Positions 8,182 to 14,114 of a DNA stretch of 19,242 nucleotides are shown piece after piece (the first letter of the stretch is position 1; the number at the start of each line of letters is the position of its first letter). Source of the DNA: Bacteroidaceae bacterium (GTDB lineage Bacteria > Bacteroidota > Bacteroidia > Bacteroidales > Bacteroidaceae); NCBI GenBank assembly GCA_024695315.1, contig JAILIJ010000122.1, positions 1 through 19,242 of the forward strand, given 5' to 3'. Both the position numbers and the translations under genes were made by a program. Under the pieces are notes generated by a model, which was given only the letters and a program-made list of their open reading frames with translations, did no database searches and was not told the DNA's origin.

Positions 8182-8799
8182 ATGGCTATAAAATTTCAAT
8201 ATAACAAGACATCGCTTCAGCAGATTGAGAAGAACTTGAAGATGCGTCAGCGTACCTTGCCTATCATTAAGAACAAGGAGACTGCACTGCGTCTGGAGGT
8301 TAAGAAATGCAAGGAGGATGCCGAGATACTTGAAAGAAGACTGCAAAGCCAGATTGGTGGATATGAGACTCTGTATGCTCTATGGGGCGAATTTGACACA
8401 AGTCTCGTGTCGTTGGATGACGTTGAACTTGATGTGAAGAAGATTGCGGGTGTCCGCGTTCCTATACTCAAGAATATTACTCTATCCACAAAACCTTTTG
8501 GCATATTCAGTTCTCCTAAATGGTATTTTGACGGAATCGACCTTCTCCAGGGTCTTGCTAAGACAGCTGTCGAACGTGAATTCGTTTTGGCTAAGCTCTC
8601 GCTTCTCGATCACGCACGCAAGAAGACGACTCAGAAGGTGAACCTCTTCGAAAAGGTTCAGATTCCGGGCTATCAAGAAGCCGTGCGTAAGATTAAGCGA
8701 TTCATGGAAGATGAGGAGAACCTATCCAAGTCTTCACAGAAGATTCTAAAGTCTCTTCAGGAGAAAAGAGCAAGAAAGGAGGAAGAGGACGACGTATGA
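8182..8799 (+). CDS. atpD: V-type ATPase central stalk subunit D
   Basis: A 205-residue, strongly helical and charged protein. The N-terminal helix (MAIKFQYNKTSLQQIEKNLKM) and the C-terminal helix (EAVRKIKRFMEDEENLS) would form the long antiparallel coiled coil that rotates inside the A3B3 head, equivalent to F-type gamma in function. Length agrees with the D family (about 200-215). The usual partner F is not encoded nearby. The last codons (KRARKEEEDDV) overlap the next gene: the TGA at 8797-8799 shares bases with the ATG at 8796, an ATGA overlap that suggests translational coupling with subunit I. Confidence 0.93.
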   Translation: MAIKFQYNKTSLQQIEKNLKMRQRTLPIIKNKETALRLEVKKCKEDAEILERRLQSQIGGYETLYALWGEFDTSLVSLDDVELDVKKIAGVRVPILKNITLSTKPFGIFSSPKWYFDGIDLLQGLAKTAVEREFVLAKLSLLDHARKKTTQKVNLFEKVQIPGYQEAVRKIKRFMEDEENLSKSSQKILKSLQEKRARKEEEDDV

Positions 8800-10682
8800 T
8801 TCAGAAAATGAAAAAGCTCACGTTCCTTATCTACCATAAGGAATATGACAAGTTCCTCGAATCGCTACAGAAACTTGGAGTGGTGCATATACAGAGGAGT
8901 AACGACCAGAGTGCTGCCGACAAGTATATGTCTTCTATACTTTCTAAACAGGAAGAACTCAAGCATCTGGATAAGGTCATCGCTGACTTGCAAAATGTTC
9001 TTGAGATTGAGACACTACCAGAACCAGGGGATGCTGGAGGAGCTGTGATGTATGTCATTCAGGCTGACAGTATCGAAGACTCTATTCATGCCAATGAACA
9101 GGATTTCAAGCGTTACCAGGAATCGTATGAGACTTTGAAGCCTTGGGGGTATTTCGACCGTTCACTTCTCACAAAACTTGAGAATAAGGGTATCGTAATC
9201 TCTTATTACAAGGCTGATAAGAAGTTCCTAAAACACCATCCAGAGTATAGTGAAGGATTGGTAGGTGAAGATAAGAGCAATGTATATTTTGTTGTCTTCT
9301 CACAGAAGGGAACTGTTCTTGATGTTCCTGCCACACCAGTTGAATTGCCTTCCGAGAGCCTTGCACAATGCGAGCAGTACCTCGATAGAATATCTGAGCA
9401 GACTGTATCGCTTCATGAGCAGCAGAAGAAATTGGCTCAGGTACACCTTGCTGACATTATTGCATATCGTTCTTTTGTGAAGAATGAGATTGTTACTCTT
9501 CAGGCTCGCGAGGATACTGTATTTGTGGCTGACAATAAGATCATGGTAGTTGAGGGATGGTATCCTGCAGACCTAAACGATAAGGTTGAGGCTTATCTCA
9601 AGTCCGTAAATACATATTATGAGGTGCGTGACCCACAACAGGGAGATAATGTGCCTACATTACTAAAAAACGGACCTGTCACACGACTCTTCGAACGTCT
9701 GACAAAGATGTACGGATTCCCAGACTATGATGAGTGGGATCCTACTCCAGTCGTGGCACCGTTCTTTACATTGTTCTTCGCCATATGTATGGGCGATGGA
9801 GGCTATGGTGTTTTGATTGCGCTATATGGTCTTCTTGATCTTGCGGGCAAGTCAAAGAAGGTTCCAATTCTTGGTGAGATGTTGGCTGGATGTGGAGGTA
9901 TGATTCTTACCCTTGGTATAGCTACAACAGTTGTTGGTTTCATGCTCGGTACTGTCTTTGGCATCAATATCGTTGAGGCTGGATGGATTCCTGCAGATAC
10001 AACATTAGGAAGTGTAATGGCTTGGCTTCAGGGTAATGTGCCTGGAACAAAGTATTCAATCCAGATGGCAGGAGCAATCGCTATTGGAGTGTTCCATATC
10101 TGTCTCGCCATGATTATAAAGGCCCTTCTCTTCACAAAGAAAGAAGGACTCAAGAATCATCTTGGCACATGGGGTTGGGTAATCTTGTTGGTTGGAGGAG
10201 TCATTACGGGCATTCTCGCTATGGCAGGTGCGTTGACAGAACAGGCTACAGAATTAGTACTTATATGTATCGGTGCGGTAAGTGCTCTTGGCATCTTCCT
10301 GCTTAACAATATGGCTCGTTTGGCTTCAAAACCAGTCCTTGGCATCATCCTTAATCCACTAGCAGGCCTTTATGATACCTATAACATGGCATCAGGCCTT
10401 CTTGGTGATATCCTCTCATATATCCGTCTCTATGCCCTTTGCCTCGCTGGAGGTATGCTTGGAGGAGCCTTCAATATGATAGGTGATATGGTAGGAGCGG
10501 ATGGTGGAGCTATGATTATTCCTGCTGTCATAATTTATGTCATAGGACATATTTTCAACCTGTTGATGTCTGCTATCTCAGCATTTGTACACCCATTGCG
10601 TCTTAACTTTGTGGAGTATTTCAAAAATGCCGGTTTTGATGGTAAGGGAACAGGATATAACCCTTATAAGGTTCAAAAGTAA
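8796..10682 (+). CDS. atpI: V-type ATPase membrane subunit I (a-subunit homologue)
   Basis: A 628-residue stator subunit. The N-terminal half (about 1-310) is soluble and helical, and in the family it contacts the peripheral stalks. The C-terminal half has about seven to eight membrane spans, beginning PFFTLFFAICMGDGGYG (322-338). The essential arginine that faces the rotor carboxylate is in DILSYIRLYALCLAGG (R544). A final span and a cytoplasmic tail (HPLRLNFVEYFKNAGF) complete the family pattern. With K it forms the ion path through the inner membrane. It overlaps subunit D by four bases and is followed by K after 34 bases. Confidence 0.95.
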   Translation: MIQKMKKLTFLIYHKEYDKFLESLQKLGVVHIQRSNDQSAADKYMSSILSKQEELKHLDKVIADLQNVLEIETLPEPGDAGGAVMYVIQADSIEDSIHANEQDFKRYQESYETLKPWGYFDRSLLTKLENKGIVISYYKADKKFLKHHPEYSEGLVGEDKSNVYFVVFSQKGTVLDVPATPVELPSESLAQCEQYLDRISEQTVSLHEQQKKLAQVHLADIIAYRSFVKNEIVTLQAREDTVFVADNKIMVVEGWYPADLNDKVEAYLKSVNTYYEVRDPQQGDNVPTLLKNGPVTRLFERLTKMYGFPDYDEWDPTPVVAPFFTLFFAICMGDGGYGVLIALYGLLDLAGKSKKVPILGEMLAGCGGMILTLGIATTVVGFMLGTVFGINIVEAGWIPADTTLGSVMAWLQGNVPGTKYSIQMAGAIAIGVFHICLAMIIKALLFTKKEGLKNHLGTWGWVILLVGGVITGILAMAGALTEQATELVLICIGAVSALGIFLLNNMARLASKPVLGIILNPLAGLYDTYNMASGLLGDILSYIRLYALCLAGGMLGGAFNMIGDMVGADGGAMIIPAVIIYVIGHIFNLLMSAISAFVHPLRLNFVEYFKNAGFDGKGTGYNPYKVQK

Positions 10683-10716
10683 AAAATAATTAATAACAAA
10701 TAAAAAAGAAAATATT

Positions 10717-11139
10717 ATGGATTTAATTCTTGGTTATCTCGGTCTTGGCCTTATGCTTGGCCTTGCCGGTATCGGTAGTTGTTATGGTACTACTATCGCA
10801 GGTACAGCAGCTGAAGGTGCTCTTAAGAAGGACCCTTCTAAGTCTTCTGGTTATATGGTGCTCTCTGCACTCCCAGCTACTCAGGGTCTTTATGGTTTCG
10901 TAGCATTCCTTATGACTATGGGCAAGCTTGAGGATCCTGCTAATGGTCCTCTCATGTTTGGTATTGGACTTGGAGTTGGTATCACTTGTCTTTTCTCTGC
11001 TATTCGTCAGGGTAAGGTTTGTGCTGCAGGTATTCAGGGCCTTTCACAGGGTCATGATGTTCAGACTAACACAATGATCTATGCAGCCCTTCCTGAGTTC
11101 TACGCTATCCTTGCACTTGTTGCAGCTCTCATGGTATAA
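10717..11139 (+). CDS. atpK: V-type ATPase rotor (proteolipid) subunit K
   Basis: A 140-residue four-helix proteolipid made of two fused hairpins, the V-type form. The first hairpin carries LPATQGLYGF (52-61) and no carboxylate. The second carries SAIRQGKV (94-101) and LPEFYAIL (125-132) with the single ion-binding glutamate E127. By alignment with Enterococcus hirae NtpK, L52, T55, Q56, Q98 and E127 match the five Na+ ligands L61, T64, Q65, Q110 and E139. This suggests sodium transport, though proton use is not excluded. Codon use is strongly biased toward a few codons, as expected for an abundant ring subunit. It is the last gene of the operon and is followed by a strong terminator. Confidence 0.95.
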   Translation: MDLILGYLGLGLMLGLAGIGSCYGTTIAGTAAEGALKKDPSKSSGYMVLSALPATQGLYGFVAFLMTMGKLEDPANGPLMFGIGLGVGITCLFSAIRQGKVCAAGIQGLSQGHDVQTNTMIYAALPEFYAILALVAALMV

Positions 11140-11167
11140 TTGACAACAATTATTTAATTTTATATTA

Positions 11168-11209
11168 AGAGGGTCTTTGTCAGAAATGACAAAGGCTCTC
11201 TTTTATTTT
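11168..11209 (+). terminator. intrinsic terminator of the V-ATPase operon
   Basis: GAGGGTCTTTGTCA (11169-11182) pairs with TGACAAAGGCTCTC (11187-11200) over 14 bp with two G-U pairs, closed by a GAAA tetraloop and followed by TTTTATTTT. It lies about 30 bases after the K stop codon. There is no T-run on the opposite strand, so it mainly stops + strand transcription. Confidence 0.93.
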
Positions 11210-11240
11210 ATTGATGTTCGCTAAATGTTTTAAATGCTCC

Positions 11241-11927
11241 TTAATCATTTTTATTAAGCATTATGTCCTCGTTATAATTTCTCTTTATAATCATTAGAGA
11301 GAAATAGGGGAATGCCATGGTAAGGATTTGATTAGTATTACAATTGTATATGGCCTGTGGTGTGGAAACATTCTCGAAATAGTGGAAAGAATACATATTA
11401 TCGTCCAGGTGTTCCTCAATCAATCTTTTGACGAAATCGGCACATTTGGAGAGTTTCATGACGATGGTTGTGTCGGTAAGTTGTTTTTCTGATTCAAGTG
11501 TTCCTGGCAAGATAGTCAAAGAATCCTGTTGTGAAACGAGTGAAATGCCTGCCATGGCCGCAGCTGCTATGAAACTTGGTATTCCGGCAATTTGTTTTAC
11601 CTTATGGCCGTTGCTTGTAAGCCTGTCCATCACATAATGAATGGATGCATATATGCTACAGTCGCCTTCGACGGCAACGGCTATTTCTTGATTAGAATTC
11701 TTTGATATGAAATGGTAGATATTATCGTAGATATCGTTTGCCAGAGTTCTATCATTTGCCATAGGGACAAACATATCCATAATCTTGCCAGTAGGCCTTA
11801 GCGACTCTATAATCGCCCTTGTACGTGTTCCAGGAACGATAATAGTGTCAGATTTTTTAATTATGTCGATAGCTTCCTGAGTTAGCATATCTTCATTTCC
11901 TGGTCCTAAAGAGATAAAATATGTCAT
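11241..11927 (-). CDS. precorrin-2/cobalt-factor-II C20-methyltransferase (CobI/CbiL-like)
   Basis: A 228-residue member of the tetrapyrrole (corrin/porphyrin) methylase family, which uses S-adenosylmethionine. The order of motifs fits CobI/CbiL, the enzyme adding a methyl to C20 of precorrin-2 or cobalt-factor II in cobalamin synthesis. These are the N-terminal LGPGNEDMLT (7-16), the SAM-site loop VEGDCSIYAS (86-95), and AGIPSFIAAAAMAGI (114-128). Length is slightly short of the usual 230-250. It stands alone, with no other cobalamin gene in the window; the rest would be elsewhere, or the gene is a remnant. The start ATG at 11927 matches the family N-terminus. Its leader carries a consensus promoter and a terminator-like hairpin, so attenuation is possible. 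The substrate assignment is by motif resemblance. Confidence 0.8.
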   Translation of the reverse strand: MTYFISLGPGNEDMLTQEAIDIIKKSDTIIVPGTRTRAIIESLRPTGKIMDMFVPMANDRTLANDIYDNIYHFISKNSNQEIAVAVEGDCSIYASIHYVMDRLTSNGHKVKQIAGIPSFIAAAAMAGISLVSQQDSLTILPGTLESEKQLTDTTIVMKLSKCADFVKRLIEEHLDDNMYSFHYFENVSTPQAIYNCNTNQILTMAFPYFSLMIIKRNYNEDIMLNKND

Positions 11928-11931
11928 GATG

Positions 11932-12009
11932 TTAAGTGAAAGATTTATTTAAAATAAAAAACTGGCAACCATAATCACTATGCCTGCCAGCCCATGAAAA
12001 AATGTTCAT
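11932..12009 (-). CDS. possible 25-codon leader ORF upstream of the cobI-like gene
   Basis: On the - strand an ATG at 12009 opens a 25-codon frame (begins MNIFSWAGRHSDYG) ending with TAA at 11932, four bases before the cobI-like ATG. The terminator-like hairpin (11962-11990) lies wholly inside it, so a ribosome translating the frame would melt the hairpin. This is an attractive attenuation layout, but the ORF may be chance. Confidence 0.2.
   Translation of the reverse strand: MNIFSWAGRHSDYGCQFFILNKSFT
11951..11990 (-). terminator. terminator-like hairpin in the cobI leader (attenuator or end of a small RNA)
   Basis: Read on the - strand, CTGGCA (11990-11985) pairs with TGCCAG (11967-11962), with an inner CATA/TATG stem, and is followed at once by TTTTTTATTTT (11961-11951). 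It lies after the promoter at 12058-12088 and before the cobI-like start at 11927. It could attenuate that gene, end a roughly 100-base small RNA, or end the tat transcript. Confidence 0.65.
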
Positions 12010-12057
12010 CCTTCCCAAAAATCTTTTAATTATCTTATAATTATGATTTTTATAATG

Positions 12058-12088
12058 CAAAGTTATATTTTTATTATTTACTGACAAA
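12058..12088 (-). promoter_or_regulatory. consensus Bacteroidetes promoter upstream of the cobI-like gene
   Basis: On the - strand TTTG (12088-12085), 19 bases, then TAACTTTG (12065-12058): both boxes and the spacing match the Bacteroidetes consensus exactly. Transcription would start near 12051, giving a leader of about 120 bases with a hairpin. The leader is too short for a full cobalamin riboswitch, and I see no B12-box-like sequence. Confidence 0.7.
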
Positions 12089-12171
12089 GAAAAAGTGAAA
12101 CTTTTTGCATAAATATAAAAAAAAGTTTGTCGTTTAGCCTAATCAGGCAAATAATAAGAAAAATATGCACA

Positions 12172-12855
12172 TTACTTGTGTACTAATAAGATGGAAAACT
12201 CATAAAGTAATATCATGGGTAGTGATACGATGGCCAAAGTGAAGGCGTCGGAGGTAGGAGTAACCATAGCAGCTATGATAAGTATTGCCACTATAGCATG
12301 TCTTCTATACTCTCTCATCATGTCCTTTTTTACCAATCCTATTTTGCCTAACATCCAGCTTAATATTGGAATTTCGAACACTAAACCAAGTGTTATGGAC
12401 ATTATCAGCAATGTGTCTATGTAAGATTCCAGAGAAATCAGGTTTTCAATTTGTGTGTCGACCTGATAATTTCCCAAAAAAGTTATCGTTGTTGGAAATA
12501 CTGCGAAATAGTTGAAAGCCACTCCTGCCATGAACAGGAAATAACTTGATAGAACAACCCATGTTACGACTCTCTTTTCTGAATTGTAGAGGGCTGGAGA
12601 TATAAATCTGAATACTTCGTAAAGAATATATGGTAATCCTGCCAGTAGGCCTGTATATATAGAAACAGTCACGTGGGTGACGAATTGTGTTGCCAGTCCT
12701 GTATTTATCAGCCTTATATGTCCCTCTTTGGGAGCCATTACAATATCGAACACCTCGTCTTTGAATATAAAGGCGATTATGGTAAGTGCTGTTACGATAA
12801 CCAGGCATCTCATAATCGAGGCCCTCAGCACATCAAGATGGTCCCAGAATGTCAC
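12172..12855 (-). CDS. tatC: Sec-independent (Tat) translocase subunit TatC
   Basis: A 227-residue polytopic inner-membrane protein, the receptor for twin-arginine signal peptides. It begins with the family signature MTFWDHLDVLRASI, where the cytoplasmic FxEHLxxLR-type motif contacts the twin arginines. The family segments LYEVFRFISPALYNSEK, SLESYIDTLL, GLVFEIPILSW and MVTPTSDAFTLAIVSLP follow, with about six membrane spans. It is slightly shorter than many TatC proteins (240-270). The start is a GTG at 12855 whose bases overlap the tatA stop (GTGA), implying translational coupling. With TatA it forms a minimal two-component Tat system; no TatB is seen. Confidence 0.95.
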   Translation of the reverse strand: MTFWDHLDVLRASIMRCLVIVTALTIIAFIFKDEVFDIVMAPKEGHIRLINTGLATQFVTHVTVSIYTGLLAGLPYILYEVFRFISPALYNSEKRVVTWVVLSSYFLFMAGVAFNYFAVFPTTITFLGNYQVDTQIENLISLESYIDTLLIMSITLGLVFEIPILSWMLGKIGLVKKDMMREYRRHAIVAILIIAAMVTPTSDAFTLAIVSLPMILLYEFSILLVHK

Positions 12856-13067
12856 TTTTCCTTCTCCTCGGATGTTGGTTTCTTTTCTTCTTTGTCTGTA
12901 TTTAGACTGTCATCAACCTCTTTCATTCCGTCCTTAAAGGAGCGTACGCCCTTGCCTAAACCGTTCATGAGTTCAGGAATTTTCTTGCCTCCAAAGAAGA
13001 TGAGCACTACCAGCAGAATAATAAGGAGTTCGCCTCCTCCAAGATTTCCGATGAATAAACTGTTCAT
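12852..13067 (-). CDS. tatA: Tat translocase pore subunit TatA
   Basis: I choose the ATG at 13067, giving 71 residues beginning MNSLFIGNLGGGEL. The longer frame to 13106 starts with TTG inside the promoter -7 box and is rejected. Residues about 11-25 form the single short membrane span (ELLIILLVVLIFFGG). They are followed by the amphipathic helix KKIPELMNGLGKGVRSF with the conserved FGxxKxPEL pattern, then an acidic and lysine-rich tail typical of TatA. It would oligomerise with TatC to move folded proteins across the inner membrane. It is the first gene of the tatAC unit. Confidence 0.92.
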   Translation of the reverse strand: MNSLFIGNLGGGELLIILLVVLIFFGGKKIPELMNGLGKGVRSFKDGMKEVDDSLNTDKEEKKPTSEEKEK

Positions 13068-13103
13068 ATTATCAAATTGTGTTGTTAAGTTATTTTCCTT
13101 GTG

Positions 13104-13136
13104 CAAATATAGAAAAAAGGAATGTATAAAATGAAA
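13104..13136 (-). promoter_or_regulatory. promoter of the tatAC operon
   Basis: On the - strand TATATTTG (13111-13104) is a perfect -7 box. TTTC (13136-13133), 21 bases upstream, is a near match to the -33 TTTG. The predicted start near 13097 leaves a leader of about 30 bases to the tatA ATG at 13067. Confidence 0.65.
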
Positions 13137-13159
13137 AGTGGAGACTTTTTATTTGTTGT

Positions 13160-13198
13160 AGTATAAATAAAAATCATGTTTATAGGTCCTAAACATGA
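13160..13198 (-). terminator. second of two tandem terminators after the FMN-binding gene
   Basis: On the - strand TCATGTTTA (13198-13190) pairs with TAAACATGA (13182-13174), 9 bp around a 7-base loop, followed by TTTTTATTTAT. It comes directly after a stronger terminator and before the tat promoter, so it would insulate tatAC from the upstream gene. Confidence 0.7.
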
Positions 13199-13228
13199 AA
13201 AAGGCATACCAGTATTTACCGATATGCC
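13198..13228 (-). terminator. intrinsic terminator of the FMN-binding gene
   Basis: On the - strand GGCATATCGGT (13228-13218) pairs with ACTGGTATGCC (13213-13203), 11 bp including two G-U pairs, with loop AAAT, followed by TTTTT (13202-13198). It lies about 24 bases past the stop codon of the gene. Confidence 0.85.
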
Positions 13229-13251
13229 CCCATAATTATTGTTGAACTGTA

Positions 13252-13647
13252 TTATTTGTTTGCTTCATAGTAGTCTAAAGCTGCGCTAATGTTCTTCTGG
13301 ACAGCTTTGCAGCTGAAGGTAGCACCAGTACAAGCGTCTACGGTCTCGACTTTAGCCTGTCTTTTAGCCTTGGCAACTTTAAGACTTGTGTATCGTGGGA
13401 GAAGGCCAGTAGTAATCTTCTCGAAATACTGCTTTGTCTCCTTGTTAGGTAGAGCAACAACCTTGACAATTTTGCCCTTTTGTATGTACACTTCTACAGG
13501 TGTTGTAGCACGATATCCGCGTACGTTACATAGGGTAGTGGAATTGATGACATAAGTGCCGTCAGGCTGTTGTGTCATGACCTTGTCGTCTGCTGCAGAG
13601 GCAGAAATGCCGCAGCATAGAGCTATCATTAAAAGAGCTTTTTTCAT
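13252..13647 (-). CDS. secreted FMN-binding domain protein
   Basis: I choose the ATG at 13647 (131 residues) because it puts a Lys-rich signal-peptide start in place: MKKALLMIALCCGISASA with likely cleavage after ASA. The longer frame to 13668 only adds MRILHLI. The mature part is a single FMN-binding domain of the RnfG/NqrC type. It ends in DACTGATFSCKAV, where the threonine of TGAT (T110) is the residue that would carry covalent flavin added by an ApbE-like transferase. Unlike RnfG or NqrC it has no extra domains and no rnf or nqr neighbours, so it may be a small periplasmic electron carrier or part of an unlinked reductase. No clear promoter was found; two terminators follow it. Family confident, role unknown. 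Confidence 0.82.
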   Translation of the reverse strand: MKKALLMIALCCGISASAADDKVMTQQPDGTYVINSTTLCNVRGYRATTPVEVYIQKGKIVKVVALPNKETKQYFEKITTGLLPRYTSLKVAKAKRQAKVETVDACTGATFSCKAVQKNISAALDYYEANK

Positions 13648-14114
13648 AATTAAATGTAGAATCCGCATTTGTGCAATTATTGCTTGAAAAGAGCAAAAGA
13701 ATTGGAGGCTGATTCTTTCTTTTATTAAAATTTTAAATATGATATGATATTATTTTGTCATTTGTTTTTTATGAGTTGTACCATCAAAAAATCCCCTAAA
13801 AATCCTTCGATTCACCTTCGTTTCTCCTTCGTATCACCTTCGTATTGTTTTACAGATATGAAATGATATAAAAGTACCATGTTTTTATCCGTTTTGAAAG
13901 ATGAAAAGAAGATGTTAGATACACCCATATTTCGCGGTCAAATATAATGAGTTTTCCTCGTATTTGCCTTATAATATTGATATGTATATAATAGATTTAT
14001 GAAAGTTTAACTCTTTGCGGCTTTTTTTCCCTCAAAAGAGGTGGTTCTTCCTGTTTTGTATGACGTAGGATGCAAAGAGCCCCCGTCTCATTGCATCCCA
14101 AACGTTTCGTATAT
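13648..14114. other. spacer between the M16 peptidase and the FMN-binding gene
   Basis: No gene is supported in these 467 bases. The spacer holds the 11-bp array (13804-13847), a - strand TATATTTG -7-like box at 13946-13939 without a good -33 element, and a hairpin at 14068-14098. In the hairpin GGATGCAA pairs with TTGCATCC, with an inner GAG/CTC. It begins 16 bases after the peptidase stop and has no T-run, so it may protect or terminate that mRNA by another route. Confidence 0.5.
13804..13847. repeat. 11-bp tandem array CCTTCG(N5) x4
   Basis: CCTTCG occurs at 13804, 13815, 13826 and 13837, exactly 11 bp apart, with similar spacers (ATTCA, TTTCT, TATCA, TATTG). It lies about 160-200 bases upstream of the FMN-binding gene start. 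In that gene's direction the unit reads CGAAGG. Short direct copies GTACCAT flank it at 13778-13784 and 13874-13880. This looks like a helically phased protein-binding array, but no binding protein can be named. Confidence 0.65.

Noticed and set aside
11928..12057. Cobalamin riboswitch upstream of the cobI-like gene.
   Set aside because: The leader is only about 120 bases and no B12-box-like sequence or multi-stem core is visible; only a terminator-like hairpin remains.
13068..13106. Longer tatA start (TTG at 13106).
   Set aside because: It would place the start codon inside the perfect -7 promoter box; the ATG at 13067 gives the normal TatA N-terminus.
12673..13134. A 153-codon + strand frame antisense to tatC and tatA.
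   Set aside because: It overlaps two certain genes and their promoter, and the translation is low-complexity and Ser-rich without family features.
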